Shown here: positions 8,331 through 18,197 of the stretch, one piece after another | Layout of the letters: every line of letters begins with the position of its first letter | Numbering within the stretch: the first letter of the stretch is position 1 | Origin: an uncultured Candidatus Saccharimonas sp. | Lineage (GTDB): Bacteria; Patescibacteriota; Saccharimonadia; Saccharimonadales; AWTP1-31 | Direction: 5' to 3' | Assembly: GCA_943353855.1 (NCBI GenBank) | Contig: CALRBD010000002.1 | Span: 1-48,939 of the forward strand | Length of the DNA stretch: 48,939 nt | Made by a program: the position numbers and the translations under genes | Notes under the pieces: model-generated | Databases searched by the model: none | Seen by the model: the letters and a program-made list of their open reading frames with translations, nothing else | Told to the model about the DNA's origin: nothing

Positions 8331-9752
8331 TCAATAGGGGCCACTTAACTGATTTGTATATCCCCGGTACTCAGCAGTTCTATTAATAAAGGTCCTCATA
8401 GCATCGCACCGTTTTTGCGCCGCATCTCTATTCTTCACATTATAGATTACTCTAAGAAACGCATCTCCTTTATTCCATTTCGCTTTAGGACCTTGAATTT
8501 GATATTCTCCAGGGTTCAGTTTACACCACCAATTTTTACCTTCACTTACTCCTCTAATGCATGCGCCATTAACCCAAAATCTGCCGCTATTTCGACACTC
8601 AACGATGAGGGCCAAATTTCGAACGTCTTGGGAATTTTTGCAGGATCCACCAAAATAAACTTTTCCTCTGGGGCATTCGGTTGGCTGTTTAGGATCAATT
8701 CGGGGGGAGCTCGAACCTCCTGTGCCACCGCCAGTGTTTCTTCCTGATCCGGTGTTTCTGTTTTGTCGCGCTTCTGCAGCTTGCCTTTCTGCGTTCTCTC
8801 GGGCTATTCGTTCCTTTTCTGCTTTTTCAAACGCTACTCGTGCATCTTTACACCTATCACTAGCAAAGTTCTCTTTTATGGAACAGTTAGACGACTCTTT
8901 ATTCCACTTATCCTGGCAGGCTTTAGGGAATCGACTTGGGAATGGTTCGTTTATGTATGCAGTTAGTGTCGTAGGACAACTATTACTGGCTGCAATGTTA
9001 CCTTCCTTGACTGCCGTTGCAACGTTGTTTCGTGCAGCTGTACACCTATCGCTAACAAAGTTCTCCTTAATTGAGCAGTCATACGGATTTGCTTGAGGCT
9101 TACCATTGGTGCCAATTGCCTGATATGCCGGAGGAAATGCATAAAATGGGATGCCGCCATCTTTCCATCCGTCTTTGTTATTGACGTCCGCAGCAATAAG
9201 TTTGTCTCTCCATGCTCTGTCGGTCGTGAAGATAACTTTGGTAGTACCACCTGACTGAGTCAGTCTGTATACAGCCACTGTACCAGTTCGTTTTCCGTCT
9301 GGCCATGCATAGAACGCTATTTTCTCAACGGTTACTTTACCTGGATTTTTGGCTTCTTTATCTTTTTTTCCGGCTTCAAGCATATAGTCATGCGCCGTCA
9401 CCGAGCTATTATAGACTCTATACACTGGCTGTGATCCATCTAGCGCGCTTGTCGGAGCTCTAAATGCCGTACCGTAGTATTGTGGCCAATTTTTTGGATC
9501 TTTTTTATTTAGGTTATAGGCTTCAGCGCCGTTACTTAGAATATTATCTAGATTTCCTTGCACCTGATCGATATCGCAGATGTTTACGCTCTTTTCTAGC
9601 TGGCAATTATTTGGTGAGGCTTCGCTAAGGAACACTCTCCAGGCACCGAAAGCTGCAATTATGACAATAAGCAAAATAGAAATATTTCGCTTACTACTTA
9701 GTAATGATGTTATTTTGTTTGGTTGTTTTTTATTTTTAGGCGAGGCTGCCAT
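8331..9752 (-). CDS. Membrane-anchored surface protein: DUF5648-like N-terminus + Cys-containing C-terminal domain
   Basis: N-terminus homologous to 3540-5432 and 6155-7561 (SSKRNISILLIVIIAAFGAWRVF...); two CS[IV]KENFxSxRC motifs; C-terminus ending YTNQLSGPY. Confidence 0.75.
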   Translation of the reverse strand: MAASPKNKKQPNKITSLLSSKRNISILLIVIIAAFGAWRVFLSEASPNNCQLEKSVNICDIDQVQGNLDNILSNGAEAYNLNKKDPKNWPQYYGTAFRAPTSALDGSQPVYRVYNSSVTAHDYMLEAGKKDKEAKNPGKVTVEKIAFYAWPDGKRTGTVAVYRLTQSGGTTKVIFTTDRAWRDKLIAADVNNKDGWKDGGIPFYAFPPAYQAIGTNGKPQANPYDCSIKENFVSDRCTAARNNVATAVKEGNIAASNSCPTTLTAYINEPFPSRFPKACQDKWNKESSNCSIKENFASDRCKDARVAFEKAEKERIARENAERQAAEARQNRNTGSGRNTGGGTGGSSSPRIDPKQPTECPRGKVYFGGSCKNSQDVRNLALIVECRNSGRFWVNGACIRGVSEGKNWWCKLNPGEYQIQGPKAKWNKGDAFLRVIYNVKNRDAAQKRCDAMRTFINRTAEYRGYTNQLSGPY

Positions 9753-9876
9753 ATGATAATCCTTATGGTTATATGCAAAATATTATATTAATTTTTTTTT
9801 CAGAAATCAAGTGTTTTTTAGAATATATTTTATGCGCATACATTCTCAATAATTAATTTAAGGCAGCAACGGATAC

Positions 9877-10950
9877 CTATAAATTAACGTATGAGTTATT
9901 TGTGAAGGTCCAGGCATTACCTAGCTCATCGCTCTGCAATATGAAGCTTGTTCCAGCAGCAGGGCTTGCAGATGAGTAAAGTGTACCCAATGGGTTCAGG
10001 AAGGTCACTCCGTCGGTGATGTTATAAGGAGAGTCCTTAGTAGTATCTATTTCAAGACCATTTGAATCTTGTGGTTGACCTGAGCCGTTAACTCCAGATG
10101 GATAGCTAACAGTAAGGTTATTTGAGTATCCTGGGGAAGGAGGGCTAGCAATTATTGAAACTTCAATCCATTGCCTCTTTTCTCCCGAGACTTCCTTTAT
10201 TAACCTAATTTGGTAGATTCCAGCATCTAAATTAGTAGTATTGGTAAAATAGTCCGCGAATTTAACAAGTATTTTTGTAATATTGAAATTGTTGTCAGCA
10301 CTTGTTGAATGTGAATAGTAAACATCTGATGCTAATCTATCGTAATTTCCGAATAGAATTGCTGGTGCTGTGTCGCTAGATATACTTACTGTAATTGGAC
10401 TAAATACTGATCCAAAAGCCAGTGCATTATTTGAGTTCCAATAGACCGTATCCGCAGTACCATAATTTGTTCCAAAAAAATTAAAGTCATTTCCTGCCAT
10501 AGGAATTTGTATGAAGCTATCATCTAGTACTCCAGGTATCGGAGACTGTGAACCATATCCCGAATCATAGATGCCAGTTAAATCAATTTGGGTTAATCCA
10601 GTTAAGTCAGCCGATACTGTTCTGTCTGAATTAACAATTTGAGGTGATGCAACTGGATCAGGAACTGGAGTTTTAGTATCCGGTGATGCAACTGTCGAGA
10701 CTCTTACGGTCCTATTTCTCGTGACTGTATTAGGATTCGTCTCAGTGGCAGTTGAAGCTTCTGTGGCATTATCCGGTGTTGTAGGACTGCGGGGCTCAGG
10801 GTTACTTACAGTAACCGGCTGCTTGGGTGTGGTTACATTTTTATTGCTGTTATTTATAAAGTAAAATAATGCAAAAATTACTAAGGCAATAAGAATAACG
10901 CCACTAATTAAAGTATAATTATTTAGATTTTTCTTCTCCATATTCTCCAT
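9877..10950 (-). CDS. Membrane-anchored surface protein (357 aa), beta-rich ectodomain with nidogen-like flavour
   Basis: N-terminal TM; Thr/Pro-rich stalk; NDFNFFGTNYGTADTVYWNSNNALAFGS resembles NIDO-type sequences. Its 3' end is duplicated at 5500-5603 and 7640-7727. Confidence 0.6.
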   Translation of the reverse strand: MENMEKKNLNNYTLISGVILIALVIFALFYFINNSNKNVTTPKQPVTVSNPEPRSPTTPDNATEASTATETNPNTVTRNRTVRVSTVASPDTKTPVPDPVASPQIVNSDRTVSADLTGLTQIDLTGIYDSGYGSQSPIPGVLDDSFIQIPMAGNDFNFFGTNYGTADTVYWNSNNALAFGSVFSPITVSISSDTAPAILFGNYDRLASDVYYSHSTSADNNFNITKILVKFADYFTNTTNLDAGIYQIRLIKEVSGEKRQWIEVSIIASPPSPGYSNNLTVSYPSGVNGSGQPQDSNGLEIDTTKDSPYNITDGVTFLNPLGTLYSSASPAAGTSFILQSDELGNAWTFTNNSYVNL

Positions 10951-11103
10951 AGCCGCCCTAACTTATAGCCGTTACTCGTACACTACGATTATAAATAATA
11001 TTTATGCTTATATCAAAATTAATTGGTGCTAAGAAAATGCTTAACGTTTTGTTATCTGTTAAATATGCTACAGTTGAGTAAATATAGAGGAATCAAAAAG
11101 TAG

Positions 11104-11949
11104 ATGAACGAACTAGAACCATCTCGCGCCCGATACACAGGTCACTCAATTGAGAAACATATAACTCATTTAAACCCTGAGCTTACACTTGATTCGTTTC
11201 TGCAAGATGAAATTGGATTGAGCCTTAAGGATGGTACAAATATTGCTAACTCTGTTCGTAACGCTCAGGTAGTAATTGCACAAAGTGATGCTATGGCACT
11301 CAACTTTCCTAATGTTCCAGCTCATGACGAGTCAGTTCCTCGACTTATAGACTCAGTAATGCCAAGCCCAGACAAGATCGTTATACGAAGTGGATTAGTT
11401 AGAGTTTTTCAGAAAACTCTGGAGCAGCGTAGTCCAGGAATTGTGCATCTAAGTGCTGAGCAAATACGCGATGCGGCCGCAAATACCGCAGTAATTTATC
11501 AATTGGGTGATTTTGTCTCCAGAAAGGTCTACAAGCTTATAACGGAAAGTATTGAGGGAACTGCATTGCCTATTCCTCCTAGTATTTCTGAGGCAAAAGG
11601 ATTATTTACTGCAGTTCTGGATGATTTGCAGGCAAGGGACCCTAACGACAACATTGGGGACTATGACCCTTCTCCTGAAGCAATAAAAAATTACTATAAT
11701 ACTACGCGACCCGAAAGATTTAGTGCTTTTGGTGGATGGCTCTTAGTCCGTTTAACTGATCAGAGAATTAATACAGAGGCGTTTGTTAGCAATCTTAAAA
11801 GCTACCATTATAATTTGATGACTGAAGGTAGTATTTTTCAGCCACAAGATATAGGTTCATTGTATCCATTAGAACCCCAACAATTTTCCATACTGTGTTC
11901 TTTTGTAAGGGGAACAGATAAAGCTACCCCAATCGATTGCTTTAAATAG
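11104..11949 (+). CDS. Hypothetical protein (281 aa)
   Basis: Long ORF; no recognised motif. Confidence 0.6.
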   Translation: MNELEPSRARYTGHSIEKHITHLNPELTLDSFLQDEIGLSLKDGTNIANSVRNAQVVIAQSDAMALNFPNVPAHDESVPRLIDSVMPSPDKIVIRSGLVRVFQKTLEQRSPGIVHLSAEQIRDAAANTAVIYQLGDFVSRKVYKLITESIEGTALPIPPSISEAKGLFTAVLDDLQARDPNDNIGDYDPSPEAIKNYYNTTRPERFSAFGGWLLVRLTDQRINTEAFVSNLKSYHYNLMTEGSIFQPQDIGSLYPLEPQQFSILCSFVRGTDKATPIDCFK

Positions 11950-11995
11950 TCATAAGCCTAGTATTTATAAGCATAAGCATCTAAAATAGTAGGAT

Positions 11996-13429
11996 ATGGA
12001 TGTTACAAGTCGCGCCCCTGATGTGCCAATTACTCAATTTAAGCGGTCAAAGATTATAGTTACTATTGGTCCGCCTACCAACAGCTATGAATCAATTCTT
12101 GCAATGATGAAGGCTGGTGCAAATGGCTTTCGTCTTAACTGTAGTCATGGTACTAACGAAGAAAGAGTCCAGCAAATAAAATGGATCAGAGAAGCTAGTA
12201 ACTCAATAAAAAAACCGGTCGCTATCATGATGGATCTACAAGGGCCAAAAATTAGACTTGGTGATTTTGAGGGAATTATTAATGTGCGAATTGGACAAAA
12301 CCTCTGTTTTAAATTTGGAAAAAGCGATAATGAAGAAAATATCATTCCGACTCAATATGATCTTTCTAAAAAAGTTAAAAGGGGTGAGCGGCTCTATATA
12401 GCAGATGGCCGCATCCGAACAACAATTACCAGCGTACGAGACGGTGTCGTTTATGCACGTGCCGAAAACGATGGAATACTCGTGAAGCGTAAAGGTATTA
12501 ACTTGCCTGACACTGATTTTGCTGGAGATATATTTACAAAGAAGGATAGGGAAGATCTAGTATTCGGTACAACACATGACGTCGATTACTTTGCATTAAG
12601 CTTTATACAGCACGCAAATGATGTCGAAAAAGTACGAAAACTACTCCGTAACTTTAGATGCAACGCCAAGATAATTGCCAAAATCGAAACAGAAGCCGCA
12701 ACACATAATCTCGACGCTATTGTACAGTCTGCAGATATGGTCATGGTCGCTCGAGGTGATCTAGCCATCGAAACACTACCTGAATCTGTGCCAGTAATTC
12801 AGAGGCAAGTAATAGGCCTTGGTATTAAATATGCCACGCCGACCATTGTCGCTACCCAGATGCTGGCCAGTATGACCGAGATGCCCGAGCCAACACGTGC
12901 AGAGGTGTCCGATATAGCGACTGCTGTTATTCTTGGTGCTGACTGCGTCATGCTTAGTGACGAAACTGCAAATGGCAAGTACCCCATTCAAGCAGTTGAA
13001 ATAATGAAGCGTGTCATTATGTATGTCCAAGATCATAATCCGATTCATGTCAGCTTCGATGATGTCGATCATGCGACTTCGCCAATTCAAGCCATACCAA
13101 GTGCAGTACTTAGTCTTGCAAACAGTATTGATGCTGCAGCAATAGTTGTGGAGACGCTGACGGGTGAAACTGCACTACATATAGTTTCCCACCGTCCAAC
13201 TACGCCTGTCATTGTCGTTACATCTAGCACTGAAACAGCTCAACAACTAGCTATCGTATACGGAGTAAAAGTATATAATCGACCGGCAGATAAGTTGGCT
13301 GCGACTAAGTTAACTAATTGGATGCTGACAAATAAAGTTCTTAAAAAACGAGATATGGTTGTGACAGTCTCAGGAAAATACCCAGGCCGAGTAGGCACAA
13401 CAGATACAATTAAGATTCGAGAACTGTAA
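11996..13429 (+). CDS. pyk: Pyruvate kinase
   Basis: SKIIVTIGPPTNSYESILAMMKAGANGFRLNCSHG; IMMDLQGPKIRLG; KIETEAATHNLDAIVQSADMVMVARGDLAIE; ATQMLASM; LSDETANGKYP. Confidence 0.95.
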   Translation: MDVTSRAPDVPITQFKRSKIIVTIGPPTNSYESILAMMKAGANGFRLNCSHGTNEERVQQIKWIREASNSIKKPVAIMMDLQGPKIRLGDFEGIINVRIGQNLCFKFGKSDNEENIIPTQYDLSKKVKRGERLYIADGRIRTTITSVRDGVVYARAENDGILVKRKGINLPDTDFAGDIFTKKDREDLVFGTTHDVDYFALSFIQHANDVEKVRKLLRNFRCNAKIIAKIETEAATHNLDAIVQSADMVMVARGDLAIETLPESVPVIQRQVIGLGIKYATPTIVATQMLASMTEMPEPTRAEVSDIATAVILGADCVMLSDETANGKYPIQAVEIMKRVIMYVQDHNPIHVSFDDVDHATSPIQAIPSAVLSLANSIDAAAIVVETLTGETALHIVSHRPTTPVIVVTSSTETAQQLAIVYGVKVYNRPADKLAATKLTNWMLTNKVLKKRDMVVTVSGKYPGRVGTTDTIKIREL

Positions 13430-14715
13430 TGTTTACTAAGAAGACAGTAAGGGATATAGACCTCCAGGGTAAAACAGTCTTGCTTCGTGCCGACTACAAC
13501 GTGCCGGTAACCGACAAAGGTGAAATTACGGACGGTTATCGTATTACGCAATCACTGCAAACTATCAAGTATCTTCAATCTCAAAAGTGCAAGATTGTTA
13601 TTTGTTCACATCTTGGTCGACCAAAAAATAGTCAAGATAGTTCCTGTAGCCTGCGGCCAGTTTCTAAAAAGCTTCAATCATTGCTAAAAACACCCGTGGC
13701 TTTTGCTGAAGATTGTATTGGAGAGAAGGCTGAGAACGCAGTCAAGAAGCTTAACCAGGGCGATATTTTGTTGTTAGAGAACTTGCGATTCCATCCTGAA
13801 GAAGAAAAGAACGATGCGAATTTTGCAAAACAGCTAGCAAGTATTGCTGAGATATTTGTGCAGGATGGTTTTGGAGTAGTGCATAGGGCTCATGCCTCCA
13901 CGGATGCGATTACACGATATTTGCCTAGTGTTGCAGGACTTTTGCTAGCGCACGAAGTAGATGTTATTACAAATGCTATGGTTAAGCCAGAGCGTCCTCT
14001 AATGGCTGTTATTGGTGGCGCAAAGATTGCAGATAAGATTGGTGTGCTTAACAGATTCATAGATATAGCTGATGTGCTCGTAGTGGGAGGGGCAATGGCA
14101 AATACTTTCTTGCTCGCTAGGGGCGTTCCGCTAGGAAAAAGCATGGCGGAATCAGACGATATTCATCTTGCAAAAGACATAATGAAAAGAGCCCAAGCAG
14201 CTGCTAAGCAACGTAATTTTGTATTTTATCTACCCCAAGACGGCGTCGTCGCTAAGAAAATTGATACCAAGACAACAACCCGAATTGTTGATTGGGACGC
14301 ACATGTCATTGCTGATATAGAAGAGTACCCCCGCAAGCCTTCCTTGCATTCATCCAGAGTTGAAGATAACGAGTACATCCTAGATATCGGTCCCTTTTCA
14401 AGTGCATTTATCTCAGGCGCCATGCAACTATGTAAAACTGTTATATGGAACGGCTCCTTGGGCGTAACTGAAATACCTGCAGTACATAATCCAATTGGAC
14501 CTTTTTCTCATGGTACCGACCAACTGGTAGACGCTATGCTCGGTAGTCACGGTAATCGACCTTTTAGTATTGTTGGCGGTGGCGATACTGTTGGCTATAT
14601 AGAAAACCGAAAATTAACGGATAGTTTTAATCATATCTCTACAGGGGGTGGTGCGAGTCTAGAATTAATGAGCGGTAAACGATTACCGGGCGTCGAAGCG
14701 TTATTGAATAAGTGA
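13429..14715 (+). CDS. pgk: Phosphoglycerate kinase
   Basis: TVLLRADYNVPV; CSHLGRPK; LLENLRFHPEEEKND; VIGGAKIADKIGVL; WNGSLGVTE; IVGGGDTV; STGGGASLELMSGKRLPGVEAL. Confidence 0.95.
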   Translation: MFTKKTVRDIDLQGKTVLLRADYNVPVTDKGEITDGYRITQSLQTIKYLQSQKCKIVICSHLGRPKNSQDSSCSLRPVSKKLQSLLKTPVAFAEDCIGEKAENAVKKLNQGDILLLENLRFHPEEEKNDANFAKQLASIAEIFVQDGFGVVHRAHASTDAITRYLPSVAGLLLAHEVDVITNAMVKPERPLMAVIGGAKIADKIGVLNRFIDIADVLVVGGAMANTFLLARGVPLGKSMAESDDIHLAKDIMKRAQAAAKQRNFVFYLPQDGVVAKKIDTKTTTRIVDWDAHVIADIEEYPRKPSLHSSRVEDNEYILDIGPFSSAFISGAMQLCKTVIWNGSLGVTEIPAVHNPIGPFSHGTDQLVDAMLGSHGNRPFSIVGGGDTVGYIENRKLTDSFNHISTGGGASLELMSGKRLPGVEALLNK

Positions 14716-14783
14716 AAATAGTCACGATCTATATGCGTCCAACCATGATACAATTCTATGTATAAACATAAGCACAATATTTT

Positions 14784-15590
14784 ATGAATCAAAACAGACT
14801 ACTTATCGTCGGCAACTGGAAAATGAACCTGAATGTACAACAGGCTAGTATACTAGTGCACCGGTTGCACGAACGAATCCGTATTCGCCGTGACATTGAA
14901 CTTGTATTAGCTCCAAGCATGCTAGCCCTGCAGCCTCTCAGCTTACAAATTGATCGTAGAAAATTTAGACTCTGTGCACAGAATGCATATTTTGTAGATG
15001 AAGGGGCTTATACAGGTGAAGTTTCATTTTCAATGCTCCAAGATCTAGTTCATTACGTAATTGTTGGCCATTCAGATCGCCGACATAAATTTAATGAACC
15101 GCTTGAAATGATTCGAGATAAGGTTGCCGCAGCAATTCGTAATGATATTTCACCGATTCTATGTGTCGGTGAAACGGCTGAAGAGCGAAAAGACGGTGAA
15201 ACTAAGCAAGTCATTCATGACCAGGTTACAACTGCTCTTAGTAACCTAGCATCACGAGATGTCTCTAAGGTCGTCATTGCCTATGAACCTGTCTGGGCAT
15301 TAAGTAATGGAACTGACTATTCTCATCATGAGATACCAACTCCTGACACCATTGCAGACGCTATTCGTGCAATTCGCCACAATGTAAGTGAACTTTATGG
15401 TCCAACTGCCGCTAAGGAAATGCGTATTCTTTATGGTGGAAGTGCAAGTGCATCCACTGCCCGAGGCCTTATGGAATCAGAGGGCGTAAACGGTCTTCTA
15501 GTAGGTGGCGCCAGCTTAAATTATCAGGAATTCTCCGGTATCGTCGACGCTGCTTACAGAATGCAAACTGCAATTTCAGGAGAAATATAA
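14784..15590 (+). CDS. tpiA: Triosephosphate isomerase
   Basis: GNWKMN; YVIVGHSDRR; PILCVGE; VVIAYEPVWALSNG; ILYGGSASA; GLLVGGASL. Confidence 0.95.
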   Translation: MNQNRLLIVGNWKMNLNVQQASILVHRLHERIRIRRDIELVLAPSMLALQPLSLQIDRRKFRLCAQNAYFVDEGAYTGEVSFSMLQDLVHYVIVGHSDRRHKFNEPLEMIRDKVAAAIRNDISPILCVGETAEERKDGETKQVIHDQVTTALSNLASRDVSKVVIAYEPVWALSNGTDYSHHEIPTPDTIADAIRAIRHNVSELYGPTAAKEMRILYGGSASASTARGLMESEGVNGLLVGGASLNYQEFSGIVDAAYRMQTAISGEI

Positions 15591-15991
15591 TGGAAAATAC
15601 ACCATCCCCCACACCAACACCTAAGACATTCTCAGATGTCGCCCGACCAGGAGCGACAGCAGCAAACCCAAGCTCACGTCCGCTTATAACTACTAATGTG
15701 CCTGAACAAAAAGATCCTATGATGACTACCGTTCCTAGCACTCAGCCTACTATGAATAACCCAGTAGCTGCTGTTCCTGCATCATTATTGACTCCAGAAA
15801 TTAATCCTACTGCCAGTACACCTGATAGTACCCCTGTACACAAGCTCAAGCACGACGAAGGTCATATCGGTCATGTCGGTAAAAGGCCCATCAAAAAACG
15901 CAAAATTATCATTGGTTTTTTGATCTTCTTAAGCCTTAGTATCGCTTTTTATATAATGTTCTTGAGGCACGCTAGCGCATTGTGGCGTTAA
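15590..15991 (+). CDS. Pro/Thr-rich protein with C-terminal TM segment (133 aa)
   Basis: Starts at the tpiA stop; C-terminal KKRKIIIGFLIFLSLSIAFYIMFL. Confidence 0.55.
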   Translation: MENTPSPTPTPKTFSDVARPGATAANPSSRPLITTNVPEQKDPMMTTVPSTQPTMNNPVAAVPASLLTPEINPTASTPDSTPVHKLKHDEGHIGHVGKRPIKKRKIIIGFLIFLSLSIAFYIMFLRHASALWR

Positions 15992-16019
15992 TTAGCCCGA
16001 TTTTTGATACAATTGATTG

Positions 16020-18197
16020 ATGCAACAAGACCTTTTTACCGGCCTGAATCCTGAACAAAAGCGGGCAATTGAAACAACTGAGGGACCACTCCTAATCCAG
16101 GCAGGTGCTGGAAGTGGTAAAACGATGGTTTTAACACACCGCATCGCACATATAATTACCGAGCACAAAGCAACTCCACCTGAAATTCTAGCTGTAACTT
16201 TTACAAATAAAGCTGCCAAAGAAATGCGCGAAAGAGTCTGGAAATTACTTTCTTCAGGTGTTCAGCATGAAGCACCCCGACATTTCATGCCCTACATGGG
16301 GACGTTTCACTCTATTTGTGTACGTTTGCTTCGCCAAGATGGAGAACACATTGGCGTACCTCGTACTTTCGTTATTTTTGATGAAGCAGATCGGACGACT
16401 GCAATTAAGCGAATCATTAAACAACTTCAAATAGACGATAAGACTTTCCCGGCTCGAACAATTGGAGGTCTTATTAGTTCAGCCAAGAACGAAATGATTG
16501 GGCCAGATGAATATAAAACCTCTGCATCAAGCCCGGCGCAAGATGCAGCTGCACAAGTCTATCCACTATATGAAAAAATGCTAAAAGAAGCTGGCGGACT
16601 AGACTTTGATGATCTCATAGCAAAAACAGTTAACATGTTACGTAAGCATGAAAATGTTCGAGATCGCTGGCAGCAACAATTTAAATACGTGATGATCGAT
16701 GAGTATCAGGATACCAACACAGCACAGTATAAACTCGTAAAATTATTAACTGGTCCTCATAACAATATTGCTGTTGTTGGCGATGACTGGCAGTCAATAT
16801 ATAGCTGGAGAGGTGCAGACTTTAAAAATATTCTTAAGTTTGAAAAAGACTTTAAAGACTGCACGGTCGTGAAGCTTGAGCAAAACTACCGGAGCACCAA
16901 GCCTATTCTAGATGCTGCCCACGCCATTATCACTAAGAATGACCAGCGTAGCCACAAAGAGCTCTGGACTGCAGTTGAAGGTGGCTCTCCGGTGCGCATA
17001 ACGCAAGTATCCAGTGAGCGTGCAGAAGGAGAAGCAATTGTTCGTTTGGTACGTAACCATGTTGACGCTTCCCAACGCTCATATAAAGACTACGCTGTAC
17101 TTTACAGAACTAATGCCCAGAGCCGATCGATTGAAGAAGCTTGTATTCATTACGGAATTCCATACAAAATAGTTGGAGGTCAAAGATTCTACGATCGAAA
17201 AGAAATAAAAGACCTGATGGCCTATTTAAGACTTATTTTTCAGGCAGATGATAGGATAAGTTTTGAGCGAATTGTAAATGTTCCTACAAGGGGCGTTGGA
17301 GCAAAATCTTTACAAGGATTCTTTGCTTGGATAGATCAGGAACAGCTGGTATTAAATCAAGCGCTTGGTAGGGTAGCGGAGTGCCTTAGTATTACTCCAC
17401 GTGCTCGCAAGAGTCTTAGTGAACTTGGCGATCAGCTTGAATCACTACGCTCTATTAACTCCGAAATATCTGTTAGTGCACTTATTGAAGCACTAGTTCG
17501 ATCGATAGATTACATGCGCTTTCTTAACGATGGAACTGCTCAAGGTGAATCTCGGCAGGAAAACGTACGTGAGTTGCAGAGCGTCGCCCAGGAATACCAA
17601 GAGGTTGGTCTAGAGGGATTCTTGGAAGAAGTAGCTTTAGTAAGTGATTTAGATAATGTTGAATTTGGTAATAATGCAATTACACTCATGACATTGCATG
17701 CAGCCAAAGGTCTGGAGTTCCCAGTAGTCTGCATGATCGGTATGGAAGAGACAATATTCCCACATTCTCGGGCTTTATACGATCAATCCGAAATGGAAGA
17801 AGAACGAAGATTATGCTACGTCGGTATGACACGAGCTCGGCAGGAACTCTATTTGTATTATGCCAGCAGCCGCGTTCTATATGGTGGAATACACCATAAT
17901 GCTCCTAGTAGGTTTTTATCTGAAATTGGCGGGGATGCCTTAGAGCAGAGTCAGCTAAGTTACGTGGATACAAATGCACAGTATGGGTCTAACCCTCCTT
18001 CACCTGACGCTTTCAATAAGGTAGCGGACGACGAGCCACACTATGTACAGGATTATGAAGTTGGCGATATGGTACGTCATAGCGTATTTGGCGATGGACA
18101 AATAATGGAGCTTGAGGGATCAGTTGCAAGCGTATACTTTAAGGGTAGAGGATCTAAAAAGTTAAATGTTGCTTTTGCACCGCTGGATAAAATATGA
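16020..18197 (+). CDS. pcrA: UvrD/PcrA-type ATP-dependent DNA helicase
   Basis: LNPEQKRAIETTEGPLLIQAGAGSGKTMVLTHRIAHI; AVTFTNKAAKEMRERV; DEYQDTN; VGDDWQSIYSWRGAD; LEQNYRST; TLHAAKGLEFPVV; EERRLCYVGMTRA. ATG at 16020 preferred over TTG at 16017. Confidence 0.95.
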   Translation: MQQDLFTGLNPEQKRAIETTEGPLLIQAGAGSGKTMVLTHRIAHIITEHKATPPEILAVTFTNKAAKEMRERVWKLLSSGVQHEAPRHFMPYMGTFHSICVRLLRQDGEHIGVPRTFVIFDEADRTTAIKRIIKQLQIDDKTFPARTIGGLISSAKNEMIGPDEYKTSASSPAQDAAAQVYPLYEKMLKEAGGLDFDDLIAKTVNMLRKHENVRDRWQQQFKYVMIDEYQDTNTAQYKLVKLLTGPHNNIAVVGDDWQSIYSWRGADFKNILKFEKDFKDCTVVKLEQNYRSTKPILDAAHAIITKNDQRSHKELWTAVEGGSPVRITQVSSERAEGEAIVRLVRNHVDASQRSYKDYAVLYRTNAQSRSIEEACIHYGIPYKIVGGQRFYDRKEIKDLMAYLRLIFQADDRISFERIVNVPTRGVGAKSLQGFFAWIDQEQLVLNQALGRVAECLSITPRARKSLSELGDQLESLRSINSEISVSALIEALVRSIDYMRFLNDGTAQGESRQENVRELQSVAQEYQEVGLEGFLEEVALVSDLDNVEFGNNAITLMTLHAAKGLEFPVVCMIGMEETIFPHSRALYDQSEMEEERRLCYVGMTRARQELYLYYASSRVLYGGIHHNAPSRFLSEIGGDALEQSQLSYVDTNAQYGSNPPSPDAFNKVADDEPHYVQDYEVGDMVRHSVFGDGQIMELEGSVASVYFKGRGSKKLNVAFAPLDKI

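Noticed and set aside
8722-9250. Overlapping ORFs on both strands within the 473-aa surface gene
   Set aside because: Out-of-frame readings of a well-supported gene with clear paralogues.
3102-10950. Classical prophage or integrative element at tRNA-Glu
   Set aside because: No integrase, replication or structural phage genes between the tRNA copies, and the duplication break lies at the tRNA 5' side, not simply a 3'-end att duplication.
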